DNA of 41,516 nt from NCBI GenBank assembly GCA_022843175.1, contig JALHOE010000064.1:1-41516 (forward strand), read 5' to 3'. This DNA is from Deltaproteobacteria bacterium. GTDB taxonomy: Bacteria; Myxococcota_A; Polyangia; Polyangiales; JADJMO01. Positions 1-9,494 of the stretch are shown piece after piece. Below the pieces are notes generated by a model. The model was not told the DNA's origin, did not search any database, and was given only the letters and a program-made list of their open reading frames with translations. The position numbers and the translations under genes were made by a program. How positions within the stretch are numbered: position 1 is the stretch's first letter; every line of letters begins with the position of its first letter.

Positions 1-90
1 GGTGGCGGCTACGGCGGCGGCGGCGGTGGTGGTTACGGCGGCGGTGGCGATCGCGGCGGTGACCGCGGCGGCCGTCGCGACCGTTACTGA
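1..90 (+). CDS. Gly-rich C-terminal tail of an RNA-binding protein (partial)
   Basis: Frame 1 is open from the window edge to a TGA ending at 90. It encodes 29 residues made almost only of Gly with Tyr, Asp and Arg, ending in GRRDRY. Tails of this kind close the short single-RRM RNA-binding proteins found in many bacteria, where they help bind RNA. The RRM domain would lie outside the window, so the family is inferred from the tail alone. The low-complexity GGC run could also belong to another glycine-rich protein. Confidence 0.6.
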   Translation, partial: GGGYGGGGGGGYGGGGDRGGDRGGRRDRY

Positions 91-131
91 TCCCACAACC
101 CAAGCAGCGTACGCGTCGGTTCTCACGAGCT

Positions 132-148
132 GGCGCGTTCGCCTTTTT
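132..148 (+). terminator. weak intrinsic-terminator-like hairpin
   Basis: GGCG (132-135) pairs with CGCC (140-143) around a CGTT loop, followed by five T (144-148). It lies 41 nt after the stop of the Gly-rich protein. The four-pair stem is short, so this is only a candidate. Confidence 0.35.
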
Positions 149-155
149 GTCCCGC

Positions 156-161
156 TACGCT
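156..161 (+). promoter_or_regulatory. -10-like TACGCT, 7 nt before a GTG start
   Basis: TACGCT is followed by 7 nt and then the GTG at 169. No Shine-Dalgarno sequence is seen, and no convincing -35 lies 16-18 nt upstream. It fits a leaderless promoter and supports GTG 169 over the ATG at 190. Confidence 0.45.
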
Positions 162-168
162 GCGCGTC

Positions 169-1362
169 GTGGGCGAGTGGCAGGTCGAGATGCTGTGGCG
201 CTGCACGTCGTGCAGCCACCGTAACCGGGGCCGCGACCTGGTCTGCGCGCAGTGCGGAAGCCCGAAGGACGGCACCGAGTCCTACGAGATGCCGGGAGAC
301 GTGTCGGGCGCGGTCACCGACGAGAAGCTCCTTGCGATCGCGCGCGGCGGCGCCAACTGGTCGTGCCGCTACTGCGGCAGCGACGTGCGACGGCGCGACG
401 GCGCGTGCGGACGATGCGGCGCGGGCGAGGTCGCGGCGGCGGGCGCGGTCGTCGCCGCGCGCAGTCGTCCGCGCTCGCTCTGGCCATACGCGCTCGCGGC
501 CGTTGTCGCCACGCTGTTCGTCGTCGTGCTGCTCGGCGTCGCTGCGCGCCGTCCGCGACGCCCTCCGGCCGCGTACACCGCGCCGCCCGAGGCGCCGGCG
601 TTCGTCGACGTCGACGCGGTCGTGACCGCGCGGTCCTGGCAGCGCAAGATCACCGTCGAGCGCCATCAACTGTGGCCGTTCGAGGGTTTCGCCGAGACCA
701 AGCCGACCGACGCCGTCGAGGTGAAGGAGCTCGGCCAGCGGGTTCACCACCACGACAGCGTGCTCGACGGCTACGACACGCAGACGTGGACCGAACAGGT
801 CGCCGACGGCTTCGACACCCAGTCGTACACGACGACCGAGGCGTGCGGACAGACCTGCGTGCCGCGCCCGCAGAACTGTTCGCCGGTGTGTACGCCCAAC
901 AAGAACGGCTTCGCCACCTGCCGGAACGTGTGCACTGGTGGCGGGCAGTCGTGCTCCACCAAGTACTGCACGGTGACCAAGCAGAAGCAGGTGCCGCGCA
1001 CCAAGTCGGTCATCAAGTCGAAGCAGGTGCCCCGCTACCGCAAGGAGCCGCGCTTCGCCGCCTACTTCGGCTGGCGAGCGCTCGCGTGGCGGGCGGTACG
1101 AACGCTCGACAAAGCGGGCGAGGGCGCTCCGGCGTGGCCCAGCGACGAGGAGGTCGCGCTCCTCGAAAACGAACGCAAGCTCGCGTTCGAGACCTACGGC
1201 GTCACCCTTGCCTACGACGGCAAGACGCTCACCCACGCCCCGCGGAGCGAGGCGGCGTTCGCCGGCTTCGCGGTGGGGAGCAAGCATCGCGTCCGCATCC
1301 CGCGCTTCGGGGTGCCCGAGCTGCTCGGCCCAACGGTCGCCAGCGACGCGGCGAGCGATTGA
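169..1362 (+). CDS. membrane protein with RanBP2-type zinc finger and Cys-rich domain
   Basis: This 397-aa protein has an N-terminal zinc finger that matches the RanBP2 pattern exactly: Trp10, Cys12, Cys15, Asn19, Cys26, Cys29. A second treble of C-x2-C pairs begins at WSCRYCG near residue 63. One membrane helix follows (about 104-126, LWPYALAAVVATLFVVVLLG), so the zinc fingers should be cytoplasmic and the rest outside. The outer part holds a Cys-rich stretch (about 223-270) with repeated QKQVPR/SKQVPR motifs. The function is unknown. GTG 169 is chosen because of the -10-like element 7 nt upstream; ATG 190 is the alternative. It is convergent with the next gene, one base apart. Confidence 0.8.
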   Translation: MGEWQVEMLWRCTSCSHRNRGRDLVCAQCGSPKDGTESYEMPGDVSGAVTDEKLLAIARGGANWSCRYCGSDVRRRDGACGRCGAGEVAAAGAVVAARSRPRSLWPYALAAVVATLFVVVLLGVAARRPRRPPAAYTAPPEAPAFVDVDAVVTARSWQRKITVERHQLWPFEGFAETKPTDAVEVKELGQRVHHHDSVLDGYDTQTWTEQVADGFDTQSYTTTEACGQTCVPRPQNCSPVCTPNKNGFATCRNVCTGGGQSCSTKYCTVTKQKQVPRTKSVIKSKQVPRYRKEPRFAAYFGWRALAWRAVRTLDKAGEGAPAWPSDEEVALLENERKLAFETYGVTLAYDGKTLTHAPRSEAAFAGFAVGSKHRVRIPRFGVPELLGPTVASDAASD

Positions 1363-1363
1363 G

Positions 1364-2680
1364 TCAGGGGCCGAACGAGGCCACGAACACGTCGCCCCCG
1401 GACAGGTCGAAGCCGCCGCGCGACACGAGCCGCGTGCTGCCCGCGCCGATGGCACCGAAGAAGCTGCCGACCACCAGCGCTCCGCCGCGCGGATCGACCG
1501 CGACGCGCGTCGCGCGCTGCTCCTCCCCGTCGCCGAGGCGCTCGAACCACGCGAGCTCGCCGCGGTGGAGTCTCGCCACGAAGGCGTCCGCTGCGCCCGC
1601 GGAGAGCATCGGCCCGAGCGAGGCCTGGAGCTCGCCGGCGATCAACAGATCTTCGCCGGCGAACGCGACCGACGAGATCGCATCCTGCCCGAACCCACCG
1701 AATCGTTCCGCGAACCGCAGCGCGCCATCGCGTTCGAAGATCGCGACCAGACCGTCCTCGCCGCTGGTGCTCGTGAGCTTCTTTCCGACGTCGAGCGTGT
1801 TGGTGAACCGCGCGCCCATCGCGACGCCCCCTTGCGCGTCGACGGCGAGCGAGGTGGGGAAGCACCAGCCATCGCCGGGCATGCCCTTGGTCCACACGTG
1901 GCGACCGTCGCGCGCGAGCCGGGCGAGGAACGCGCCGTCGAACGCGTCCGGCAGCGGGCCGCCGACGTCGATCGGCCCGCGATAGGTCGCCGCGAGGTAG
2001 ATGGACTCGCCGTCCATCGCGAGGCGCGGGCGTCGGTCGAGGCTCTTTCCGCCGAAGCGTTTCGCGAACCGGGGCGCGAGATCGCGGCCGAGGAGCGCGA
2101 CGAAGACGTCGGTCTGCCCGGCGGTGGTCAGCGGTCCGCTGCCGAGGTCGAGCGTGCCGTCGAAGTCGCCGGCGATCGCGATCGCGTCGCCATCCACGGC
2201 GAGCGCAGTGATCGCCTGACTGCCCGCGTCGCCGAAGGTGCGCAGGGCGATCGTCGCGCCGCGCTCGTCGAGCTCGAGCAGGTAGGCGTCGCTCTCTCCG
2301 GCGGACGCGCGGCCCTCGAGCTCGCCCTTGAAGTAGCCGCCGACCCACACGTGACCCTCGCGCGCCGCCACCACGTAGGCGCTCGCGTCGCCGCTCCCGC
2401 CGATCCGTCGCGCCCACCGCGCGCGACCGTCGCGATCGAGTCGTGCGACGTAGCCGCTGACCGCGGCGCCGTGCTCGAGCGCACCCGTGCCGAAGTCGAT
2501 CGTGCCGCCGTACTCGCCGACGACATAGGCGGCGTCGCCATCGATCGCGACGCCGTACCCGAACTGCGTCGCGCCATCGCCCGCGCTCTTGACCCAGCGC
2601 GTGCGCCACGGGCGTTCGGACTGTTCCTCCGGCGCGCTCGCGCATCCTGCGAGCACGGCGCAGAGGAGCAGGCCTCGCAT
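1364..2680 (-). CDS. lipoprotein with beta-propeller-type repeats
   Basis: This 438-aa protein begins MRGLLLCAVLAGCAS, a lipoprotein signal with lipobox LAGC. The rest is about seven imperfect repeats of roughly 50 residues in the style W-x-R-x2-GG ... VA-x-D ... G-x-F-x-G-x-LDxG ... G-x-DAFVARL. Such repeats build the SBBP/YVTN-like propellers that are common in large-genome deltaproteobacteria. It is probably anchored to the outer membrane or cell surface; a ligand cannot be read from the sequence. The start ATG overlaps the msrB stop (TGATG), so the two genes are translationally coupled. A much longer ORF in this frame runs upstream through msrB, but only the short form has a signal peptide. 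Confidence 0.85.
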   Translation of the reverse strand: MRGLLLCAVLAGCASAPEEQSERPWRTRWVKSAGDGATQFGYGVAIDGDAAYVVGEYGGTIDFGTGALEHGAAVSGYVARLDRDGRARWARRIGGSGDASAYVVAAREGHVWVGGYFKGELEGRASAGESDAYLLELDERGATIALRTFGDAGSQAITALAVDGDAIAIAGDFDGTLDLGSGPLTTAGQTDVFVALLGRDLAPRFAKRFGGKSLDRRPRLAMDGESIYLAATYRGPIDVGGPLPDAFDGAFLARLARDGRHVWTKGMPGDGWCFPTSLAVDAQGGVAMGARFTNTLDVGKKLTSTSGEDGLVAIFERDGALRFAERFGGFGQDAISSVAFAGEDLLIAGELQASLGPMLSAGAADAFVARLHRGELAWFERLGDGEEQRATRVAVDPRGGALVVGSFFGAIGAGSTRLVSRGGFDLSGGDVFVASFGP

Positions 2681-3096
2681 CAGCGTACGAGCTCGATGGG
2701 CTGCCCGTCCGGGACGTGCTTCATCGCGATCGAGTTGATGCAGTAACGTCGGTGGGTCGGCGGCGGACCATCGGGAAACACGTGACCGAGGTGGCCGTCG
2801 CAGCGCGCGCACCGCACCTCGGTGCGCGTCATGCCGAGCGAGCTGTCCTCGATCTCCGTGATCGCGTCGTCCTCGATCGTCCTCGTGAACGAGGGCCAGC
2901 CGGTGCCGGACTCGAACTTCTCGCCGGAGCGAAAGAGCGGCTGATGACAGCCGGCGCACACGTAGGTGCCGGGCTCCTTGCTGCCGACGAAGCAGCCCGT
3001 CCACGCGCGCTCGGTCCCGTGCTCGCGCAGCACACGGTATTCGTCGGGAGACAGGCGCGTACGCCATTCGTCGTCGGAGAGGTGCAGCTTTTCCAC
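2680..3096 (-). CDS. msrB: peptide-methionine (R)-S-oxide reductase MsrB
   Basis: This 138-aa single-domain MsrB reduces methionine-R-sulfoxide in proteins. The structural zinc site is complete (Cys47, Cys50, Cys96, Cys99), and the catalytic cysteine lies in RRYCINS (Cys119). The usual resolving cysteine in SGCGWPSF is Thr65 here (SGTGWPSF), so reduction must use another cysteine or an external thiol. This is known in other MsrB proteins. No signal peptide is seen, so it is cytoplasmic. The GTG start follows a TACAAT box by 6 nt; the ORF upstream of it does not resemble MsrB. It is coupled (TGATG) to the propeller lipoprotein. Confidence 0.93.
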   Translation of the reverse strand: MEKLHLSDDEWRTRLSPDEYRVLREHGTERAWTGCFVGSKEPGTYVCAGCHQPLFRSGEKFESGTGWPSFTRTIEDDAITEIEDSSLGMTRTEVRCARCDGHLGHVFPDGPPPTHRRYCINSIAMKHVPDGQPIELVR

Positions 3097-3102
3097 CCGC
3101 GA

Positions 3103-3108
3103 ATTGTA
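3103..3108 (-). promoter_or_regulatory. -10 box TACAAT, 6 nt before the msrB GTG
   Basis: On the minus strand TACAAT is followed by TCGCGG and then the GTG start at 3096. It is a near-consensus -10 with no Shine-Dalgarno and no clear -35. Transcription would begin at or next to the start codon. Confidence 0.5.
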
Positions 3109-3200
3109 GACCGACCGACGAGATGCGGTACCTTTCAGAGACTTTCCATTCCCGGGATCTGCCGTGAGGCGGGACCGGAGTACGAGACTTGGGGTGTCCC

Positions 3201-4571
3201 GTGAGCCAATCGTTCCTTCGTGCCGCGATCGCGTGCTCGTTCTTGTTGGGCTGCGCCTCGCCCGTCCGCGTGTTCGTGCAAGAGGGCCCCGAGGTGGGCG
3301 TGGATTCGTCGCCACCGGACACCACGCCGCCCAAGGCCGGTGAGGTGGGCGCTCCGTGCTTCAAGGACGACGAGTGCGCGTCGAAGTTCTGCCTCCCGAT
3401 CGGGCGCTGCTCGAGGGAGTGCAGCCTCCCCGGAACCTGCCCCAACTCCACCAACTGGACGTGCCGAGTCATCGCCGGTCGCGGGCCGATGTGCGACTGC
3501 GACGAGCTCGGCCTCGTCGACCTGGCCTGCAACGGCATCGACGAGAACTGCGACGGCAAGATCGACGACGGCTCGCCCAAGTGCGGCGAGGAGTGCGTCG
3601 ACACCAACACCAGCATCAAGCACTGCGGCGGCTGCGACAAACCGTGCCCCGGCGCTGGCACCCCCAACGCCGAGCCGCAGTGCGCGATGGGCTCGTGCAA
3701 GCTCAAGTGCGCCACCGGCTTCGACGACTGCGACGGCATGCCGGACACCGGTTGCGAGGGCGATCTCAACTCCACCACCCACTGCGGGATGTGCGGGAAG
3801 GCGTGCATGACGGGCGAGAGCTGCGTCATGGGCGAGTGCAAGACGATCCTGCCGGTCGACGTCACCATCCTCCTCGGCGTGACCGGCTCGTCGCATATGT
3901 ACGTCGATCCCGCGATCCCCACGCTGCAGACGAAGCTCGTCGCACCGCTCCTCGCGGTGCCGGACGTGCAGGTCGGCGTCTCCTACACATCCGAGTTCCC
4001 GACCACGCCGTACGGCAGCGTCGGCGACCGTCCGTTCCAGGGCGGCGGCGAGCCCGCGACCGACGGCATGAAGCTCAACATGCTGATCGCGAGCTACCCG
4101 AAGCTGTTCGGGGGCGACGCGTCGGACGGCATGATCGAGGCGCTCGGCACGCTCGCCGGTCGACCGATCCACCCGACGAGCCTCGCGCTCACGTGCTCCG
4201 CGGGTCGCGCTCCCGGCGGCTGCTGGCGCACCGGCGCGAAGCGCGTCGTCGTCCTCTTCACCGACGACATCTTCCACAACGGCCCCAACGCGGTCGGCCC
4301 CGGCCTCTACGATCCGTACATGGGCATCGCGCCCGCGCCGCAGGACTGGACGGGCGTGCTCAAGGCGATGACCGACAACAAGATCTTCTTGTTGTTCATG
4401 TCCACCGCGCCCGCCGGAACGATGGGCGACCAGGCGCGCGCGCAGTACCGCCGCATGCTGACCGACCTCGGCCAGCCGATGACCGACTTGTTCATGGCGA
4501 CGCCGGCCGCCGAGGTGACCACCGCGGCGGACGCGGTGGTGGCGCGGATCAAGGCGATCCGCGGGATGTGA
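3201..4571 (+). CDS. Cys-rich lipoprotein: MopE-like motif and degenerate VWA-like domain
   Basis: Start GTG 3201 gives MSQSFLRAAIACSFLLGCAS, a lipoprotein signal (lipobox LLGC); an in-frame TTG at 3189 is less likely. The 456-aa protein has a disulfide-rich N-terminal half with the motif CNGIDENCDGKIDDG (about 110-124). This is the acidic metal-binding motif known from MopE-like surface proteins of myxobacteria and methanotrophs. The C-terminal half (about 215-456) alternates beta strands and helices like a von Willebrand A domain (VDVTILLG ... KRVVVLFTDD). Its MIDAS loop reads GVTGSS instead of DxSxS, so metal-dependent binding is probably lost. It stops directly against the convergent fumarase gene with no spacer. 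Confidence 0.85.
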   Translation: MSQSFLRAAIACSFLLGCASPVRVFVQEGPEVGVDSSPPDTTPPKAGEVGAPCFKDDECASKFCLPIGRCSRECSLPGTCPNSTNWTCRVIAGRGPMCDCDELGLVDLACNGIDENCDGKIDDGSPKCGEECVDTNTSIKHCGGCDKPCPGAGTPNAEPQCAMGSCKLKCATGFDDCDGMPDTGCEGDLNSTTHCGMCGKACMTGESCVMGECKTILPVDVTILLGVTGSSHMYVDPAIPTLQTKLVAPLLAVPDVQVGVSYTSEFPTTPYGSVGDRPFQGGGEPATDGMKLNMLIASYPKLFGGDASDGMIEALGTLAGRPIHPTSLALTCSAGRAPGGCWRTGAKRVVVLFTDDIFHNGPNAVGPGLYDPYMGIAPAPQDWTGVLKAMTDNKIFLLFMSTAPAGTMGDQARAQYRRMLTDLGQPMTDLFMATPAAEVTTAADAVVARIKAIRGM

Positions 4572-6215
<1,644 letters not shown>

Positions 6216-6224
6216 TGCGGGCGC

Positions 6225-6230
6225 AGGGTA
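6225..6230 (-). promoter_or_regulatory. -10-like TACCCT, 9 nt before the fumarase ATG
   Basis: On the minus strand TACCCT is followed by GCGCCCGCA and the ATG at 6215. A weak GTGAAG lies 17 nt further upstream as a possible -35. There is no ribosome binding site. Confidence 0.35.
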
Positions 6231-6302
6231 GCCGCGCTGCGCGCGTCCTTCACGCTCATCCGTACCGGCCGGAGCGGCACTCGTCTTGCGATTCCTCGGG
6301 TC

Positions 6303-6307
6303 GGAGG
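6303..6307 (+). promoter_or_regulatory. Shine-Dalgarno GGAGG for the 6316 gene
   Basis: GGAGG lies 8 nt before ATG 6316. It decides that start over an upstream in-frame codon at 6286, which would bury the lipoprotein signal. Confidence 0.7.
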
Positions 6308-6315
6308 TAATCGAG

Positions 6316-6945
6316 ATGAGCTTCCCGCAGCTTTGCGCGACCGCGACCGCGACGGCGCTCCTCGGGCTCGCGGCCTGTGGGCCCTCGCGGGTCGGTCCGC
6401 CCGCGTCGTCGACGGCCCGTATGAACGAGCTCCTGCCCGAGGAGGAGCGCCGGCTCGACGCCGCCGTGGCGAAGAAGCGCGGAGGAGATCCGATCGGCGC
6501 GTGGCAGCTGATCGCCGATCTCCCGGCTTCGTCTCCCGCGCGGCTCGACGATCGGTACAACGAGGTGATGGCCGCCTACGCCGACGCGCGCACCAAGCAG
6601 ATCGGCGCCGAGATCACCGGCGGCAGGGGCGGCGGCCCGGCCCGGGTGGAGACGACGCCCTCGGCGGGCTCGCCGGACGCGCTCAGCGCCAAGGCGATTG
6701 ACCGCTTCGTGAACGAGCAGCGCGCGGGCCTCCGGGTGCAGTGCTACGGCGAGCGCTCCGCGCAGGTCACGTTCCAGCTGCAGCTCCGCATCGATCCCGA
6801 CGGCCACGTCGTCGACGCCGCGCTCGTGGACGTGCGCGGCGACGCGAGCGTCGCGCAGTGCGTCCGCGCCCGCGCAGAGAGCTGGGTCTTCCCGCGCAGC
6901 GGCGAGGGCGCGGATCACCGCACCAGGTTCATCTTCAGTCGGTGA
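6316..6945 (+). CDS. lipoprotein with AgmX/PglI-type C-terminal domain
   Basis: This 209-aa protein starts [21 protein letters not shown], a lipoprotein signal with Cys21 as the likely lipidated residue. Residues 40-110 are charged and helical. The C-terminal 80 residues read as a small beta domain: VQCYGE ... [18 protein letters not shown] ... [15 protein letters not shown]. Two cysteines and the W-x-FP close match the domain that ends AgmX/PglI-like myxobacterial proteins. Its role is unknown, possibly envelope assembly or gliding-related. The last 31 nt overlap the end of the convergent metalloprotease gene. Confidence 0.85.
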   Translation: MSFPQLCATATATALLGLAACGPSRVGPPASSTARMNELLPEEERRLDAAVAKKRGGDPIGAWQLIADLPASSPARLDDRYNEVMAAYADARTKQIGAEITGGRGGGPARVETTPSAGSPDALSAKAIDRFVNEQRAGLRVQCYGERSAQVTFQLQLRIDPDGHVVDAALVDVRGDASVAQCVRARAESWVFPRSGEGADHRTRFIFSR

Positions 6946-8447
6946 GCGGCGCTCGGGGCGTCCCGCATGATGAGGAACCCGCCGGGCAGGTGGTCGTAGC
7001 GGACGTACTGCGCGGGCGTCTCGGAGGCGTCCTCGAAGCGGACGAGGTGCTCGGCGCCGAGCGGCAGCGGCGCGACGAAGGTGTCGTCGGTCCACCGCAG
7101 CGAGCCGTCGGCTTCGACGCGGACGATGCGCAGCGTCTCGGCCGGGCCCTCGACGACGCTGGCGCTCCCCGCGACCGTCGCCATTCGCTCGGTGAGCGCC
7201 CTGTAGTTGAAGTCCGAGACGAACGTCGGATTGCAGTAGCTCATGAAGTCCACCGTCTTGCTCGGATCGATGAGCTTCTTGCCGACGATGTCGAAGCCCC
7301 ACGAGCCGATCTTCCCGCCGGAGTAGGGGTAGCGCGGATCGGTGCCCGCCGGACCCCCGCACGGCGCGTGGTACCGGCCGCTCGCGTGACCCACCTCGTG
7401 GATCATCGTCTCCGCGGTCTCCGCGCCGGTGAAGCCGATGCCCACGCAGGCTCGGACCGACGAGTCCATCGGACTGTCGGAGAGACCGCACAGCCCGGTG
7501 ACGCAGCCGCCGCCGCAGTAGGTGCCGAACGACGTCTTCGCCGAGAACGCGCCGTAATAGTAGACGTCCTTCGGCGCCTTGTCGGCGATGCGCAGGCGCA
7601 CCATCGCGTTGAGGAGCGAGTCGAAGCCGGAGCCGCTCGCCGCGATCGGCGAGCTCCAGTCGTACGGTGCGCGCGCGGTGATCTCGACCTTGCGCGTCGG
7701 GTACGTCCGATACGCCGCCTTGCGATAGAGCTCGAGCTGCGCCGCGCTCACGTCGGGGAGTCGCCCGCTGCCGTCGGCGCCGTACTTCACCGGGACGATC
7801 ACGATCTTCAGGGCGGGTCCGGTGTCGCGTGCGTTGAACGCCTCGTCGCCGGTCGCGGGATAGAGCGCGCCGGTCGCGGTGGACGGCCCGCTCCTCGACG
7901 GATCGCGGAGCGCGACGGAGAACCGCGAGTCGGCTTCGATCGTGTCCGGCGGGATGTCGAAGTTGATCGTCGAGGTGAGGACGCCGTCGGTCGACGCCGC
8001 GCTCGGGCTCGCGTCGGCCGTGAGCTTCTTCTCGCCCTTCGACGATCGGAGCGTGAGCTCTCCGACGATCGGGTGCGGCGACCAGGCCGCCTCGGGTCGC
8101 ACGAACACCCGCAGCATGCCCTCGCGGCCCACGATGACGTCGGCGTTGGTCTTCTCGACCCGGGTCGCGCCCTTCACCAGCGAAATCTTCACGCCCTGGT
8201 AGATCGCGATCTCCTCGATCGCGAGGCCCTCGACCAACGGCTTCTCGGTCGGCGGCTCGTTCGGCGGCGGCGTGGGCGTCGCGTCGTCGCTCGGGGGCTC
8301 GGCGGCGCTGTCTCCCTTGGGGCCGGCGTCGATGCCCGGCGCGGCACCGGGCGCGTCTGCCGCTTCTTCGTCGCCCGCCGACGAGATGTCACCTGTCGCG
8401 AGCGTGCAGCCGGCGAGCGCAGAGACGAGCAGGAGGATCGAGCGCAT
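6915..8447 (-). CDS. metzincin-type zinc metalloprotease lipoprotein
   Basis: This 510-aa protein begins MRSILLLVSALAGCT (lipobox LAGC, Cys14), followed by an acidic, proline-rich linker (about 20-70) typical of surface lipoproteins. The catalytic motif HEVGHASGRYH gives zinc ligands His350, His354 and His360 with Glu351 as base. VDFMSYC (Met402) supplies the Met-turn, so it belongs to the metzincin clan. Cysteines cluster just before the active site (CGGGCVTGLCG). It probably acts outside the cell as an endopeptidase; its substrate is unknown. A weak beta-rich domain follows the protease domain. Its 3' end overlaps the facing gene by 31 nt. Confidence 0.88.
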   Translation of the reverse strand: MRSILLLVSALAGCTLATGDISSAGDEEAADAPGAAPGIDAGPKGDSAAEPPSDDATPTPPPNEPPTEKPLVEGLAIEEIAIYQGVKISLVKGATRVEKTNADVIVGREGMLRVFVRPEAAWSPHPIVGELTLRSSKGEKKLTADASPSAASTDGVLTSTINFDIPPDTIEADSRFSVALRDPSRSGPSTATGALYPATGDEAFNARDTGPALKIVIVPVKYGADGSGRLPDVSAAQLELYRKAAYRTYPTRKVEITARAPYDWSSPIAASGSGFDSLLNAMVRLRIADKAPKDVYYYGAFSAKTSFGTYCGGGCVTGLCGLSDSPMDSSVRACVGIGFTGAETAETMIHEVGHASGRYHAPCGGPAGTDPRYPYSGGKIGSWGFDIVGKKLIDPSKTVDFMSYCNPTFVSDFNYRALTERMATVAGSASVVEGPAETLRIVRVEADGSLRWTDDTFVAPLPLGAEHLVRFEDASETPAQYVRYDHLPGGFLIMRDAPSAAHRLKMNLVR

Positions 8448-8585
8448 GCCCGTGCGAAGAGCGACGCGCGTGCCGGGGGCCGTGGCGTGCGTCCACCACT
8501 GGAAAAGGGTGGCCAGCGTGCGCGAATGAAGTGGGAAGATGTAGGCCGTCGCGCGGTGACTCGCGCAACTCGCGCAGCGTGGTTG

Positions 8586-9470
8586 TCACACGCGCGTGAG
8601 CATCGCGGCCCCGAGTACCCCAGCGCTGTCGCCGATCGCGTGCTTCACGATCGGCGTCTGCAGCTCGTCGTTGAACACCCACCTGGCGACCGCCGCGGGG
8701 CCGCGCTCGGTGAACGCCGCGACATTCGAGACACCGCCGCCGAGGACCACGATCGATGGGTCGAGCACGTCGATCACGATCGCGAGCGCGCGGCCGAAGA
8801 TCTCGACGGCGGCCTCGAGCGTCGGATCGTCGGGTGCGAGCTCGCGCAACGCGCGACGCTCGCCCGTTCGTCGCTCGTGCGCGCGTTCGATCGAGGGGCC
8901 GCTGAGCATCGTCTCGACGCACCCCCGTCGGCCGCAGTAGCACGGCTCGCCGTCGCGCGGCTCGAGGGGGATGTGGCCCCATTCGCCTGCGATTCCCTGC
9001 AGCCCGGACCACGCGCGCCCGCGAACGACCACGCCGCCGCCGACGCCGGTGCCCATGATCACCCCGAACACCACCTCCGCGCCGCGTCCCGCGCCGAAGA
9101 CCGCCTCGGCGAGGGCGAAGCAGTTGGCGTCGTTGTCGAACGCGATCGGGCGGCCCACGCGCGCCGTGAGGTCGGCGCGGAACGGGCGACCGTTCAAGCA
9201 CGTGGTGTTGGAGTTCTTGATCAGGCCCGCGCGGGTGATCGCCCCGGGCATGCCGACGCCGATCGGGGGCGGCTCGGCGAGGCCGGCCGCGGCCGTCACC
9301 GCGTCGATCGCCGAGGCGACCGTCTGCACGACGTGGTCGTAGCCGCGATCGCGCTCGGTCGGGACGCGATGCTTCGCGAGGATCTCGGGCTCGTCGCCGG
9401 TCACCCGCAGCACCACCGCCTCGGTCTTCGTCCCGCCTAGGTCAACGCCCAGGCGAAGCGTGTCCTTCAT
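8586..9470 (-). CDS. ROK-family sugar kinase
   Basis: This 294-aa protein matches ROK kinases in length and motifs. It has the phosphate-binding DLGGTKTE near residue 10, the sugar-binding GVGVGGG-type loop (GTGVGGGVVV), and the ROK zinc site CYCGRRGC (Cys177, Cys179, Cys184) after EWGHIPL. Such enzymes phosphorylate glucose, fructose, mannose or amino sugars with ATP. The substrate cannot be set from sequence, though the short form resembles NagK/Mak/glucokinase types. There is no helix-turn-helix domain, so it is a kinase and not a ROK repressor. It is divergent from the 9495 gene across 24 bp, where the two -10-like boxes overlap. Confidence 0.9.
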   Translation of the reverse strand: MKDTLRLGVDLGGTKTEAVVLRVTGDEPEILAKHRVPTERDRGYDHVVQTVASAIDAVTAAAGLAEPPPIGVGMPGAITRAGLIKNSNTTCLNGRPFRADLTARVGRPIAFDNDANCFALAEAVFGAGRGAEVVFGVIMGTGVGGGVVVRGRAWSGLQGIAGEWGHIPLEPRDGEPCYCGRRGCVETMLSGPSIERAHERRTGERRALRELAPDDPTLEAAVEIFGRALAIVIDVLDPSIVVLGGGVSNVAAFTERGPAAVARWVFNDELQTPIVKHAIGDSAGVLGAAMLTRV

Positions 9471-9478
9471 GTGCGTGC

Positions 9479-9484
9479 TAGCAT
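9479..9484 (+). promoter_or_regulatory. -10-like TAGCAT, 10 nt before ATG 9495
   Basis: TAGCAT is followed by 10 nt and the start of the 74-aa protein gene. It overlaps the palindrome TGCTAGCA (9476-9483) and the -10-like box of the opposite strand. Confidence 0.35.
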
Positions 9485-9488
9485 CCTA
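9483..9488 (-). promoter_or_regulatory. -10-like TAGGAT, 12 nt before the ROK ATG
   Basis: On the minus strand TAGGAT is followed by 12 nt and the ATG at 9470. It shares two bases with the plus-strand TAGCAT, so both promoters cannot be occupied at once if both are real. Confidence 0.3.
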
Positions 9489-9494
9489 GCCGCC

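Noticed and set aside
1-90. GGC-rich tract as a simple DNA repeat or CRISPR-like element
   Set aside because: It is an in-frame Gly-rich protein tail ending in a stop; there are no spacers or regular repeat units.
1364-3922. 852-aa reading of the propeller lipoprotein frame
   Set aside because: Only residues from the internal ATG at 2680 carry a lipoprotein signal; the upstream part is antisense or out of frame to msrB and the 3201 gene.
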